64,000 nucleotides of DNA. Source: [Haemophilus] felis. GTDB lineage: Bacteria; Pseudomonadota; Gammaproteobacteria; Enterobacterales; Pasteurellaceae. The stretch lies in NCBI GenBank assembly GCA_002015125.1, contig MUYB01000030.1, forward strand, positions 1-64,000, written 5' to 3'. A model generated the notes under the pieces. That model made no database searches. It worked only from the letters and a program-made list of their open reading frames with translations, and was not told where the DNA came from. This document shows positions 36,401 through 44,143 of the stretch, piece by piece (within the stretch, counting starts at the first letter, position 1; each line of letters begins with the position of its first letter). Made by a program: the position numbers and the translations under genes.

Positions 36401-38722
36401 CCTACGGAGAAACAGCCTGAAAGTATAGCTGTGGCGAAAAGTGAAAAAACACAAAAATCTTTACTTGCGAGATTTAAAGCGTTTTTCACAGGCGAAAAAG
36501 AGAAAAGTGCTAAATCGAAGAGCGTTAAAGCTGAGCAGGAAGCTCAAGTGCCTGCTAAACCAAATTACGATGGTTTGGAAGATAATTTGAATTTGAAAAA
36601 TCTTTTAGCGTTGGAAGACAAACGTAGCGATGCCTTTGAACAGAACGTGTTGAAAAATGACAAATTCTTGGACGAGGCGAGAGAGGCGGCTAAAAAATCC
36701 ATTCCTGAAAGCACGATCAAACAGATGGGGAACGATCCAACCTTTGATGAGATTTTGACAGAGGGCGCGAAGAAAGTGGAAAAACGTATCAATGATGCGA
36801 TCACTTTCAAGCCGACTGTGGAAGAATTTTCGCAAATTCAAGACTTGGTAAAACAGTTGCCAAAAGGCAGTGCACTTGAGGATATTCATGAGAAAACCTT
36901 AAGCATTACCGAAGCCTTAGCAGCCACTTCAAAAACCATCCAAGGCAACCCAAAACTGAAAGATGAGGTGCAAGGGGCAATTTCAGACTTCTTGAAAAGC
37001 AGTCAGAATAAACCACTTACGGTTGAGATGATTGAAACACTCAACAGAGGATTACGTCCTGATGAACCTGAAGATCGCTTGCTTTACAAGAAAGAAACAT
37101 TAACGAAAGAAAATGCTGTCTTCTCTAGCCCCGAAGCATCAAAAATTCAGCTTAAAGAAACCGTTGATTTTATTAATCAAGCGAAACAACAAAATGTTGA
37201 ACCAAGCGTTCTTGCGGGTTTAGTGTATCAACGCTTAATTGCTTACCACCCATTTGCAGAGGGCAATGGACGTATGGCACGAGTGATTGTGAATAAATTG
37301 TTATTAGATGCTGGCTATCCTGCATTTACTAAATTCAGTTCTGACTTTGAGACCCAAATTATTCCGCAAACGAAGAAGACAGCGAAGTCTGCTACCAGTG
37401 CAGAAGTGGTCAAAGAGTTTTTAACGGAGTTAGGTCAAAAACCGTTACCTGAAGTGAGCCAAAAGGTGAATGCCGAGAAACAAGAACCGATTTATGCTGT
37501 TGTAGATAAAAGCCCTGAGGCGTTAGCAAAAGCGAAAGCCAAAGGCGATGAAGCAACTAAAAATCAACCCCTCAAACCTGTCGTGGTAGAAGAGGTTGCA
37601 CCTGCGTTACCAAAACGTTTATCCGATACAGAGTTAGATCGTACAGAGACGAACGAGACAGAAAAAGCCACACCAAAAGCAATTTCTGCAACGCTAGCAA
37701 CGCTTGTGCCTGAAACCTTTGTTGCAACGGTAACCACGCTAACACCAAAAGCCTCCCTCAACACGGCAGAAACGCTCGCACCCAAAACACCAATTGCCAA
37801 CGCTACAGAAAATACAGAGGTAGAAAAAACGGCGACAGCAGAAAAAGCAATAGCCACGCAACCTGCTGTTGCACAAGGTGAAACGCAGGCAAACCGAAAA
37901 GCAAAACCTGTGAGTGAGAAAGTGGCACAATTAACCTTAGTTGAGCAACCAAGAACCTTGCGACAACAAATTCAAGACAAATTCCAACCGCTGAAGGTCA
38001 AAGCAAAAATTGATGCGGTGCGTGCATCAGTGGAGGAATATGGCGGCAAGGTGAGTTTTAAATATGCTCAATCCAAAGGAGAAGTGTATAACGAAATCAT
38101 TAAACACGTTGAAACCCAACACGGTGTTTGTGAATCCACTTGTGCCCACTGGATTGCCAATAAAGTGAGTGCTCAAGAGGACTTTTGGAATACGCTTTAT
38201 GAGGGGGGTAAAAAAGGCAACCTGAAAAAAGAAGCCATTGATTCCATTAAGAAATTGCAAACAGAGTTTATGAACAGCGGTAGTGCAACGCAACAGTTCA
38301 AATTAACCGATAGTTGGTTGCAAGAACAAGGCGTGGTACCAAAACAAAAAACCGTAGGCGAAGCAAGTCGCCGAGATGAAGTGGCTGGTACGGTATCGAA
38401 AACGGATATTTCCGCCTTAACCAAAGCAATTTTAGATACTGGCAAAGAAAAATCAGGCGTGAAGAAGATCTCAATTAACCTTGAAGGGGGATCACACACA
38501 GTTTCTGCCGCAGTTCAAGGCGATAAAGTGGTGTTCTTTGATCCAAACTTTGGCGAAGTAACTTTCCCAACGCATCAAAAATTCGAGGCTTGGCTGAAAA
38601 ACGCCTTTTGGGAAAAGAGCGGTTACGCTGGCAAAAAAGAGGGAAAACGTTTCTTTAACGTGGTGAACTATGAACTGCCAGAAAAGACAAATCAAAGCAA
38701 ACCAACGGAAAAGACTGAGTAA
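27467..38722 (+). CDS. IbpA-like giant TpsA exoprotein with tyrosine-motif array, Fic and YopT-type protease domains
   Basis: A 3751-residue filamentous-haemagglutinin-type protein. It has an extended signal peptide (ESPR MNKNRYKLIFSQIKGCLVPV, second hydrophobic part 73-94, likely cut after AIANA95) and a TPS domain with NPNL (188-191) and NQNGI (228-232). FHA-type beta-helix repeats follow, with a charged coiled coil at about 1110-1230 and haemagglutinin repeats near 1910. A tandem tyrosine-motif array spans about 2160-2790. A single Fic domain has HPFAEGNGR starting at H3261, which should transfer AMP to Rho-type GTPase switch residues as in IbpA. An EPIYA motif is at 3340-3344. The C-terminal C58 (YopT-type) protease has Cys3555, His3677 and Asp3692. 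No obvious Fic inhibitory helix motif was seen. The upstream TpsB should export it. The domain set matches Histophilus somni IbpA except that IbpA has two Fic domains. Confidence 0.93.
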   Translation: MNKNRYKLIFSQIKGCLVPVSECINSAMSNGSTDNRPRLQVEEKPNLSTQYALSSLSLLVKSTFNPLTSAMHLKLGGISILCLSLISTPLAIANAERENAVEERQPQLLDINNNDEHIKLSNVNNTNTHNTKLHKTENNVIVIDIATPTTEKQISDNRFEKLNIPKGAVFNNSKKQDRSQLVGYLPANPNLTAEEAKVILNQVTGANQSQIEGALEVLGKRADIVIANQNGITLNGVKTINASRFVATTSGTINPNDMMLNVTQGQVTIGVNGFATDGLPYLDIIAKKIEQKHVIRNQDADKIETEITLVAGSSKYDLGNHKITEQGKTSSSEIAITGSATGAMHGKNIKLIVTDKGAGVKHDGMILSESDIEIALQNGDADLGNTAYFDHEKKIKAKQNVKVTNAKRTVIGNDVEAKQISINAQDLKIRANTELNAHNKATLESQNTISFEEQSKLLSPEITAKATALLDNKGRIYGKTVKLEAESLVNEKEIIAEKELTIDTQGKEISFAKDEHNVATLRKTSPKITAGFVNKGIIESKGDVTLNFKETASFTDKNTKFVKAGKHLKINAKNVELRDQDIQSGANITIDAKESVVQQGGVLASGQALSITAQNGSIYNLGGIFGAGKSLQLTANSNGEMGDIVNQENGLLHTLGTMNLNADNQLYNIGSIYAKNKLSVTANQLLNDVRLSGKISYNGLGVSPRYDISRNAQHGWHVNVYQLNVTLQEQHKADIKVEKMGEIRSDSDFDFQGKKKNNAKTQLINHGLINVKGTLKVNADEVINQMKGFEQEAAVILHKQANIVLRYQPRARYIWTPLAGNAERRFSSLNAFFDALFGSSTILKSSFYSAENFSAYELLRQVKNSPLFSQAMNRVFGAEWHSLSYEDMKSKWKNFKEQPANFIYYPQEKAKILAGSFTGSIKNLQNGEHTEYGSFNGNINIGKHQLSLPSVEFKPEFSDVESLKDEAIELEDILALLDTPNLFIDNSVQFEKEHKNLDKEDLNKDSERPTPPAATENQGGNTSGNTNNEEGEEEDTRDPDETQPEDYVRTDKNVDYLNPDEYFENGYLLNELLQELGEQSIPLEKPLDRASNLVTLSNWERSNGKEQGEMSKKLKKRFREKQKQYKEELKSKAEALALAKAQQQENRLVESKKEAQRQMEDKVAKQQEIRREEEQAAAVREKEKQLEIQIQAEERKQQEEKRVAQEKQQQEEKRKAEEKVAQAQSELEQQQVYEEDVKQEESIAKNSFFKALDATRPKVETDPLYRTKLNYINQDEYVGANYFFNNVSEQNPNQKVKVLGDNYFDHQLITRAIEKKADNHLQQKYNLTDVDLVKKLMDNATTQAKTLHLQLGERLTKTQQAQLTEDIVWYVKTRVNNQDVFVPQVYFASETLAQNPKAQGTGLISATEIKVKSENVNNTGTLSANKLDVEASNKIRNQGSIVSTEETRLVGKKGIENLSRSFANNELGVTVQRAEIKTAGKLHLETDKDSSINVQASDIQAKSAQIRTKELNLKNTHNTKHSYKESFTPAGLALYELDIAGLKVPFVGLSSASSSSEQSSEAISVGSKLAVGDLHLEVEKDINQIGSELTAKQISGVVKGNYNTQAGQNLKNVQKEEYSTQIFASAHASGGGTSVRVDYNSKDGGKTSVGVPTNQTGVGAEAGISFEHSKENESLLTHTNSELQVESGKLTVLGSADIGGVDINTKTSSDKGFELSANDIKSTKQKDQYSKESERTSFKIGPEVEAHSAIADLVSHLAKEYRDAQNGIKQDETVVLQHASDMLNIITGDLAGSSAKLAVERNRETQSTIERSDILTQIGGNVTLSATNGSLALKNVRSDEKTNLTLKAKEDVNILAGEKTKESVETVSRQKLAHGVHAGCGLMSGTCTAGVSTSFEGNESYTHERTTTHSNSLLQGSNIKIEAGGDLNLESSNIDADKVDLNVKGTTNVVSKQDIRNKTTQGFDYNVSAGVALSSATIATPTGTIGGGYTNETETARTVNQQAGIKAKTLTGQVQDLNLQGGYVVSTDESNQLKVKGNITSQALSDQHDKDGGSFGLSVGISERGTSSFNIRGGRSDQKHYQATQKSTLSGVDISQAEIAGSVNTDLSKAKNVTRDDTYASTQFGFEVGDLVELGQKAKNKLRPSSEVDMPSTSSFRSRSQSGEVDSADSASVRNPIYESVETLTTPRRNASDVELVDNPIYHTTPRNRQPTDALPELPNATLSKPNANADGVYAEISNGDYSTVGDRNADTNRSRTRRATDALPELPNVAQPKANASAEGVYAEISNGDYSTVGDRNADTNRNRARRATDALPELPNSVQPKANASAEGVYAEISNGDYSTVGDRNADTNRSRTRRATDALPELPNVAQPKVTNDGVDSVSVKNPIYESTETLATPRRNTSDVELVDNLLYGTTSHSRQPTDALPELPNATLPKPNANADGVYAEISNGDYSTVGDRNADTNRSRTRRATDALPELPGSVQPKANASAEGVYAEISNGDYSTVGDRNADTNRNRARRATDALPELPNSVQPKPNANTDGVYAEISNGDYSTVGDRNADTNRNRARRATDALPELPNVAQPKVTNDGVDSVSVKNPIYESTETLTTPRRNASGVELVDNPLYGTTSHSRQPTDALPELPNATLPKPNANADGVYAEISNGDYSTVGDRNADTNRSRTRRATDALPELPNSVQPKANASAEGVYAEISNGDYSTVGDRNADTNRNRARRATDALPELPNVAQPKVTNDGVDSVSVKNPIYESTETLTTPHRNASDVELVDNPLYGTTSQSKTNDIYSTITETTGAKPRSRRATDKLPEVPVTAQPKVNTVDSAERIYEEIPASTNNKANRTLPEIPDSQAKVLANRNNNNGNDSKERASKSTDDTYSTIAEATNSAPNVRRETQILLTSDNAAKAQPEAKGTDYEALGARPKVRKSNAEELSAKASSSDPDYDTIPATTVPSPVAKVDSTETRTPVVEKPTEKQPESIAVAKSEKTQKSLLARFKAFFTGEKEKSAKSKSVKAEQEAQVPAKPNYDGLEDNLNLKNLLALEDKRSDAFEQNVLKNDKFLDEAREAAKKSIPESTIKQMGNDPTFDEILTEGAKKVEKRINDAITFKPTVEEFSQIQDLVKQLPKGSALEDIHEKTLSITEALAATSKTIQGNPKLKDEVQGAISDFLKSSQNKPLTVEMIETLNRGLRPDEPEDRLLYKKETLTKENAVFSSPEASKIQLKETVDFINQAKQQNVEPSVLAGLVYQRLIAYHPFAEGNGRMARVIVNKLLLDAGYPAFTKFSSDFETQIIPQTKKTAKSATSAEVVKEFLTELGQKPLPEVSQKVNAEKQEPIYAVVDKSPEALAKAKAKGDEATKNQPLKPVVVEEVAPALPKRLSDTELDRTETNETEKATPKAISATLATLVPETFVATVTTLTPKASLNTAETLAPKTPIANATENTEVEKTATAEKAIATQPAVAQGETQANRKAKPVSEKVAQLTLVEQPRTLRQQIQDKFQPLKVKAKIDAVRASVEEYGGKVSFKYAQSKGEVYNEIIKHVETQHGVCESTCAHWIANKVSAQEDFWNTLYEGGKKGNLKKEAIDSIKKLQTEFMNSGSATQQFKLTDSWLQEQGVVPKQKTVGEASRRDEVAGTVSKTDISALTKAILDTGKEKSGVKKISINLEGGSHTVSAAVQGDKVVFFDPNFGEVTFPTHQKFEAWLKNAFWEKSGYAGKKEGKRFFNVVNYELPEKTNQSKPTEKTE
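33932..35839 (+). repeat. In-frame tandem repeat array (147-base and 189-base units) coding for tyrosine motifs
   Basis: Unit A is 147 bases (49 residues, ATDALPELPN...GVYAEISNGDYSTVG...) and occurs eight times: starts 34097, 34244, 34391, 34727, 34874, 35021, 35357, 35504. Unit B is 189 bases (63 residues, with NPIYES and DNPLYGTT) and occurs four times: a degenerate copy ending at 34096, then starts 34538, 35168, 35651. The order is B-AAA-B-AAA-B-AA-B, so blocks repeat at 630 and 483 bases. Both units are multiples of three, so copy-number change keeps the frame. Confidence 0.93.
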
Positions 38723-38732
38723 TCAAAAAGTT

Positions 38733-38757
38733 AAGGGGCGTTATGCCCCTTTCTTTT
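38733..38757 (+). terminator. Terminator of the tpsBA operon
   Basis: Stem AAGGGGC/GCCCCTT (38733-38739 with 38745-38751), followed by TTCTTTT. It lies 10 bases after the TpsA stop. Confidence 0.85.
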
Positions 38758-38798
38758 AGCGGAAATGCCCGTCACTTTTCGTGTTTGGGCTCTTAAGT

Positions 38799-39782
38799 TT
38801 ATTCTTCAACAAAAGCAAGAGCCTGTTCTAGCACCTCTAACCCTGCTCCTTGTTTGTGGGCATTTTCGCTGAGATGTCGTCGCCACTGGCGTGCCCCTTT
38901 GCATTGCTGAAATGCACCGAGCATATGCCGCACAATGTGATTAAGATATACACCTTGACTGAGCTGTTGCTCAATGTATGGAAACATTTTCAATACGGAT
39001 TCTCGTGGAGAAACCACCGCACGTTGTGGGTCAAATAATGCTTGGTCAATGTAGCCTAATAGACTTGGATTTTGATAAGCCTCACGCCCCACCATTACAC
39101 CGTCCACATATTGCAAATGTTGTTGGATTTCTTCGATTGTCTTAACGCCGCCATTAATACTAATCCAAAGCTGTGGAAAATCCCGTTTTAATTGATATAC
39201 ACGTTCATAATCCAAGGGAGGAATTTCACGATTTTGTTTGGGGCTTAGCCCAGATAACCAAGCCTTGCGAGCGTGAATAGTGAATTCTTGACAACCTGCT
39301 TGATGCACTTTTTGTACAAAATCACATAAAAATTCATAGCTATCTTGATGATCAATTCCAATTCTTGTTTTGACTGTAACAGGAATAGCAACTTCATTTT
39401 GCATTGCTTTTATACACTCTGCCACCAGCTCTGCCTTTGCCATTAGACAAGCACCAAAAGCACCGTTTTGTACTCGATCGGAAGGACAACCGACATTTAA
39501 GTTAATTTCTTGATAGCCACGTTGTTCCGCAAGTTTGGCACAGTAAGCGAGTTGTTTTGGATCACTACCGCCAAGTTGTAATGCTACAGGGTTCTCTTTG
39601 TACGAAAAATCAAGGTGATCATATTTGGCGTGCAGAATGGCTCCAGTGGTTACCATTTCCGTATAAATCAGGCTGTGTTGGCTAAATTGGCGGTGAAAAT
39701 AACGACAATGACGAGTAGTCCAATCAAGCATTGGTGCAACAGAGAAGCGAGCACGATAAAAGTGCAGTGGATTTTTTTGCAT
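38799..39782 (-). CDS. dusA: tRNA-dihydrouridine(20/20a) synthase DusA
   Basis: FMN-dependent enzyme reducing U20/U20a in the tRNA D-loop. It starts with [18 protein letters not shown], then has [19 protein letters not shown] with the catalytic Cys, the phosphate-binding INGGVKT and [17 protein letters not shown]. The WTTRHCR opening and [23 protein letters not shown] are DusA-specific rather than DusB or DusC. The start is set at ATG 39782 (MQKN); a TTG at 39794 adds four residues. Neither has a strong ribosome-binding site. It is separated from yfbU by a hairpin. Confidence 0.94.
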   Translation of the reverse strand: MQKNPLHFYRARFSVAPMLDWTTRHCRYFHRQFSQHSLIYTEMVTTGAILHAKYDHLDFSYKENPVALQLGGSDPKQLAYCAKLAEQRGYQEINLNVGCPSDRVQNGAFGACLMAKAELVAECIKAMQNEVAIPVTVKTRIGIDHQDSYEFLCDFVQKVHQAGCQEFTIHARKAWLSGLSPKQNREIPPLDYERVYQLKRDFPQLWISINGGVKTIEEIQQHLQYVDGVMVGREAYQNPSLLGYIDQALFDPQRAVVSPRESVLKMFPYIEQQLSQGVYLNHIVRHMLGAFQQCKGARQWRRHLSENAHKQGAGLEVLEQALAFVEE

Positions 39783-39789
39783 AATGACC

Positions 39790-39828
39790 AACAATAAATC
39801 AAAGGACTGAATAAATTATGCAGTCCTT
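39790..39828 (-). terminator. Terminator after the mlaA-yfbU unit
   Basis: Arms AAGGACTG (39802-39809) and CAGTCCTT (39821-39828), with a T-rich minus-strand tail (TTTGATTTATTG) running into the dusA leader. Confidence 0.7.
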
Positions 39829-39857
39829 AGATGAAACAAAACAAAAAATCTTAAAAA

Positions 39858-40352
39858 TTAAGCATTTAGGATATTTTGAATTTCCGTCATACTTAAATGA
39901 TAACCATGCGGACAAGATTTCCAAACATTCAACATACGTTGGTATTTTTCCCACATTTGTACTTGTGCATCACAACCGTGTTCACAACGCATAAAGTCTT
40001 GATATTTGCCTTCCACATTAACGATAAAACGCAAGTAATTTAAGTATTTTTTCTCACGCACCGCACAATAGCCAGCAAATTGTAAACGATGTGGAGTGAG
40101 AGCAGATTTATCTTCTAAATTGTTATAAGAAACTTGTAGCGCGTGATACATCTCTAGGGTGTTTAACACATTTTCACATTCAGCTTCAGATAAATCAGCG
40201 AACTCTTTATCTAATTCTTTTAGCTCTTTTTCAAAACCTCCTTTTACAATGGTTTCAAGGCGTTGATACTTTTTGGCATTTTCACTGTCCAGTAATGCCA
40301 TGAGTTTGTATTGATTTGCCAAAATAAGGCGTTGTGTTGCTGTCATTTCCAT
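39858..40352 (-). CDS. yfbU: YfbU family protein
   Basis: 164-residue cytoplasmic protein of the YfbU family, whose function is not established. It begins MEMTATQRLILANQYKLMALLD and contains MYHALQVSYNNL, RFIVNVEGKYQDF and the well conserved MWEKYQRMLNVWKSCPHGYHLS. The start is ATG 40352, 10 bases after the mlaA stop, with AAGGA in front; an upstream ATG at 40370 would overlap mlaA and does not match the family N-terminus. It is probably co-transcribed with mlaA. Confidence 0.93.
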   Translation of the reverse strand: MEMTATQRLILANQYKLMALLDSENAKKYQRLETIVKGGFEKELKELDKEFADLSEAECENVLNTLEMYHALQVSYNNLEDKSALTPHRLQFAGYCAVREKKYLNYLRFIVNVEGKYQDFMRCEHGCDAQVQMWEKYQRMLNVWKSCPHGYHLSMTEIQNILNA

Positions 40353-40362
40353 AATGAAGTCC

Positions 40363-41100
40363 TTAGTCAATTTCTTTTAAAATATCATCTGAAAGTGTTT
40401 GTTCTAGTTCGTCGGTTTTTCCGTCTTTAACGCGATATTCCAAATTTTGGAAATAGGCTTCACGGAATAAAATATACGAATCTTGTGATTGGCTTAACAG
40501 TGCATCTTTGTCTAACATCGTTGCACGAGCATTAATCCCTTGAATAGCATATTTCAACCAACTCCAAGGACCTAATAATGAATAGGCAGGATAGGTTAAA
40601 TCCGCAAGATTACCAATATCTTGTCGAGGTGTGGCTGCACCGTAAAAAGGCAACATAATATAAGAACCTGTTTCAACGCCATAACGTCCAAGCGTATCTC
40701 CAAAACGGCTGTGATTTTCAATCCTCAAGGGTTCTTGATAACTCGCTACATCAATTAATCCTCCTAAGCCAAAAATACTGTTAATCCAAAAGCGATTAAA
40801 ATGGACGAGTGCTTTTTTAAAATCTCCTGAAAGCAAGCGGTTTAGGAAACTGGCAGGTTCATCAAGATTATTGGCTACATTGGTTAAACCTGCTTTAATT
40901 GGTGTGGGAACATATTCTTTCCAGCCCGTGGCAACCGGTTTGAGAAAGTAAGGATCGACAACTTGATAATTAAAATGCCACATTGCCCGATTAAATCCCT
41001 CTAATGGATCTTTTCTTTCCCCCGTTTCGGGATTAATAGTGGCACAGCCCGTTAACAATGCAAACAGGCAAAATATGAAAGCAATGCGAATGTTCTTCAT
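40363..41100 (-). CDS. mlaA: MlaA (VacJ) phospholipid-trafficking lipoprotein
   Basis: Outer-membrane lipoprotein that removes misplaced phospholipid from the outer leaflet and hands it to the Mla pathway, which keeps the surface asymmetric and supports serum resistance in Haemophilus. At 245 residues it has a lipobox LLTGC with Cys19. Family motifs are DPLEGFNRAMWHFNYQVVDPYFLKPVA, LNRLLSGD, FGDTLGRYGVETGSYIMLPFYG and DSYILFREAYFQ. AGAGGAT precedes the ATG. The other mla genes are not in the window. Confidence 0.95.
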   Translation of the reverse strand: MKNIRIAFIFCLFALLTGCATINPETGERKDPLEGFNRAMWHFNYQVVDPYFLKPVATGWKEYVPTPIKAGLTNVANNLDEPASFLNRLLSGDFKKALVHFNRFWINSIFGLGGLIDVASYQEPLRIENHSRFGDTLGRYGVETGSYIMLPFYGAATPRQDIGNLADLTYPAYSLLGPWSWLKYAIQGINARATMLDKDALLSQSQDSYILFREAYFQNLEYRVKDGKTDELEQTLSDDILKEID

Positions 41101-41167
41101 TTTATCCTCTGCTGGGTAAAAGTTTTGGTTATTTTAGCAACTTAATGACAGCGGATAAACAACAATA

Positions 41168-42166
41168 TTATTTTAGTAACTGGATTGATTCTCTCTCAAT
41201 AATTTCGGGTTCAAGCAGTAAAGTGCGGTAGTTTTCTTGTGGATTTTTGATGCGTTGCAGTAAGGTTTCTACCGCTAATTTCCCCAACTCTGCTTTAGGT
41301 TGATTGATTGTACTTAAAGGTGGCGACATATATTGTGCAAGATGAATGTTATCATAACCAATTACTGACATATCTTGCGGTACTCGCAAGCCTTGTCGCC
41401 ATAGTGTTTGGTAAGCACCGAGTGCAATGCTGTCGTTACAAGCAAACACAGCTGTTGGGCGAGGGGTTAAATTTAGTACTTTTTGCATACCTGAAATTCC
41501 CCCTTCAATATCAAAATTTTCTTCAATAATCCACGCAGGATTAAGAGGAATATTCGCTTCTGTAAGGGCTTTTTGGTAGCCAGCTAAACGATTTTGAGCA
41601 AGGGATTTTTTCAAGTTGCCAGTAATAATCGCAATATGACGATGACCATAATCAATTAGCGTTTTGGTGGCAAGATAGCCACCATATTCTGAATTTTCAA
41701 AAATTTTATCCACACTTTGATCTGTTGGCCACCAGTCCATAATCACAAAAGGCAAGGGAAGATTGAGATCTCTACCAATTTGAAAGCGAGCATCGGCACA
41801 CATCAGTAATAACCCATCTACTTGTTTTTGCACGAGGGTTTGTAAGTTATTTAATAGCCGATCTTTATCTCCTGCGGTGCTGGAAAGAATGAGATTGTAA
41901 TGATGTTGATGACAATATTGCTCCACACCACTTACTACTTCTGCGAAAAATGGGTTATCGGTTGCTGTTACTAATAAACCAATGGTTTTGGTTTCTTTTA
42001 CCTTGAGGCTGCGAGCTAAGGCGGAAGGCGTGTAATTAAGTTCTTTAACTACACGCATCACTTTTTCACGAATTTCATCGCTGACAAAGCGAGAATTATT
42101 GATAACGTGAGAAACGGTAGAAGTAGAAACTTTTGCAATCCTTGCAATATCTTTCATTGTTGCCAT
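41168..42166 (-). CDS. rbsR: RbsR, LacI-family repressor of the ribose operon
   Basis: 332-residue repressor. The LacI helix-turn-helix is at residues 4-30 ([26 protein letters not shown]), followed by a periplasmic-binding-protein-like ribose-sensing domain. It is the last gene of the rbs cluster, 87 bases after rbsK. Ribose binding should release it from the palindrome upstream of rbsD. A second in-frame ATG at 42157 is possible, but the first has the better GGAAATGATAA spacing. Confidence 0.95.
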   Translation of the reverse strand: MATMKDIARIAKVSTSTVSHVINNSRFVSDEIREKVMRVVKELNYTPSALARSLKVKETKTIGLLVTATDNPFFAEVVSGVEQYCHQHHYNLILSSTAGDKDRLLNNLQTLVQKQVDGLLLMCADARFQIGRDLNLPLPFVIMDWWPTDQSVDKIFENSEYGGYLATKTLIDYGHRHIAIITGNLKKSLAQNRLAGYQKALTEANIPLNPAWIIEENFDIEGGISGMQKVLNLTPRPTAVFACNDSIALGAYQTLWRQGLRVPQDMSVIGYDNIHLAQYMSPPLSTINQPKAELGKLAVETLLQRIKNPQENYRTLLLEPEIIERESIQLLK

Positions 42167-42253
42167 TTATCATTTCCATTCTTATTGCGGTTTGTATAAA
42201 TTGACTAGCATTAATCCCTCTTTCCTTTGTTATTGGATTGGGGAATTCGCAAT

Positions 42254-43177
42254 TTATTGATGTTCTGCGAGAAATTCAAGGGTTTCTTTTCTCGTTGGAA
42301 TTGAGGGTTGTGCACCTTGTCGGGTTACACTAATGGCTGCCGCTGCGTGAGCAAATCGGATAGCTTGTGCTAGTGGTTTATCCTCTAAAAGTGCGGTTAA
42401 TAATGCACCATTAAAGGTATCGCCTGCGGCAGTGGTATCTTTCGCTTGAACTCGAAAACCTTCTATGATTTCACCTGTTTTTCCTTGTTGGCTGACATAA
42501 ACCCCTTTCGCACCAAGTGTAATCAACACACTTTCAATCCCTTTTTGATGGAAAACCTGTGCTGCTTGTGCGGCACTTTTTTCATCAACGACTTTAATCC
42601 CCGTAAGAATTTCCGTTTCAGTTTCATTTGGTGTGATCATATCCAATTGGGTTAATAGTTCATCTGGCAAAGCCTGTGCTGGGGCAGGATTAAGAATGAC
42701 TTTTGTGTTTGCCCTTTTGGCTAATTTTACTGCTAAAATCACCGCACTTAAAGGCGTTTCCAACTGCATTAATAGTGCATCAGCTTGGTTAATATTGTCA
42801 GCAAATTTTTCTACCACTTGTTCGGTTAAATGTGCGTTAGCTCCAGCAGAAATAATAATGCTATTTTCTCCACTTTCTGCTACTTGGATCATTGCAATAC
42901 CTGTCATTTGATTAGCTATTGCTAATACAGATTGTGTATTTATCCCATCTTGTGCAAACGCTTTTTTCATTGCTTGTCCAATTTCATCTGCACCGACACA
43001 AGCAATAAAGTCCACTTTTGCACCAAGACGAGCTGCCGCTACGGCTTGGTTTGCCCCTTTGCCACCATAGGCGATATGGTAATGATTTCCCATTACTGTT
43101 TCACCCGGTTGTGCAAAGTGCGGTACAGAAATAACGTGATCGGCATTGACACTGCCAAGAACCGTAAGTTTTTTCAT
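42254..43177 (-). CDS. rbsK: Ribokinase
   Basis: PfkB-family kinase making ribose-5-phosphate from ribose and ATP. It has 307 residues. N-terminal signature GGKGANQAVAAARLG and C-terminal signature DTTAAGDTFNGALL with the catalytic Asp are both present. It lies between rbsB (52-base gap) and rbsR. It feeds the pentose phosphate pathway, whose oxidative genes are about 11-15 kb away in this window. Confidence 0.97.
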   Translation of the reverse strand: MKKLTVLGSVNADHVISVPHFAQPGETVMGNHYHIAYGGKGANQAVAAARLGAKVDFIACVGADEIGQAMKKAFAQDGINTQSVLAIANQMTGIAMIQVAESGENSIIISAGANAHLTEQVVEKFADNINQADALLMQLETPLSAVILAVKLAKRANTKVILNPAPAQALPDELLTQLDMITPNETETEILTGIKVVDEKSAAQAAQVFHQKGIESVLITLGAKGVYVSQQGKTGEIIEGFRVQAKDTTAAGDTFNGALLTALLEDKPLAQAIRFAHAAAAISVTRQGAQPSIPTRKETLEFLAEHQ

Positions 43178-43229
43178 ATTAGCCTCAAAACAGAAAAAAT
43201 GGACATCAGAAGATGCCCTAAAATTAATA

Positions 43230-44117
43230 TTATTTGCTGATAACTTTTAAATCCACAGGAATTTTTGCTTCGACTTTTTTACCTTTTAGAATTTTATCTG
43301 CGGTAACCACGCCTAATGCACCAATTAAATCAGGTTGTTGTGCGATAGTTGCTGCCATTTTACCAGTTTGTACGGCTTTCACTCCATCATCAGTACCATC
43401 AAATCCTACCACTAGCACAGATTTATTCGCCGCTTTAATCGCACGCAATGCACCCAACGCCATTTCATCGTTTTGTGCAAATACCGCTTGTACATCACCT
43501 TTGCTCGCTAATAAGTTTTCCATTACATTTAAACCTTTAGTGCGGTCAAAATCTGCTGGTTGGCTGGCTAAAACATTGAACTTATGTGCATCGATCGCTT
43601 GTTTAAAGCCTTCGCCGCGCTCACGAGCGGCTGATGTGCCTGCAATACCTTCTAATTGAATGACTTTAGCACTTGCTCCTAATTTTTGTGCAATGAAATC
43701 GCCTGCCATTTTACCGCCAGCCACATTGTCGGAGGCAATATGACTTACAACGTTGCCACTAGCTACCCCACGATCTAGCGTGATCACTGGAATTTTGTTG
43801 CGGTTTGCCATTTTCACTGCATTGCCTACAGCTTCAGAATCTGTTGGGTTGATTAATAACACTTTCACCCCACGCACAGTTAAATCTTCTACATTGGCTA
43901 ATTCTTTGGCTGGATCGTTTTGTGAGTCCAACACCACTAATTTGTAACCTAATTCATCGGCTTTTTTCTGAGCACCGTCTTTTAAAGTAACAAAGAAAGG
44001 ATTGTCTAAGGTAGAAATGGCTAGAGCAATGGTATCTTTGGCTAATGCAGAGCCACTAACCGCAAGGCTTAACATCATTGCAGAAGCTAAAGTGGTAAGT
44101 TTTTGAAGTTTTTTCAT
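43230..44117 (-). CDS. rbsB: Ribose ABC transporter substrate-binding protein
   Basis: Periplasmic D-ribose-binding protein, 295 residues, with a signal peptide ending at SGSALA and the mature part starting [16 protein letters not shown]. RbsB-typical segments are [33 protein letters not shown] and [10 protein letters not shown]. Strong AAAGGAG ribosome-binding site. It works with RbsC and RbsA and may also serve taxis in relatives. Confidence 0.97.
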   Translation of the reverse strand: MKKLQKLTTLASAMMLSLAVSGSALAKDTIALAISTLDNPFFVTLKDGAQKKADELGYKLVVLDSQNDPAKELANVEDLTVRGVKVLLINPTDSEAVGNAVKMANRNKIPVITLDRGVASGNVVSHIASDNVAGGKMAGDFIAQKLGASAKVIQLEGIAGTSAARERGEGFKQAIDAHKFNVLASQPADFDRTKGLNVMENLLASKGDVQAVFAQNDEMALGALRAIKAANKSVLVVGFDGTDDGVKAVQTGKMAATIAQQPDLIGALGVVTADKILKGKKVEAKIPVDLKVISK

Positions 44118-44143
44118 AATAATTCTCCTTTGAGTGAGATGGG

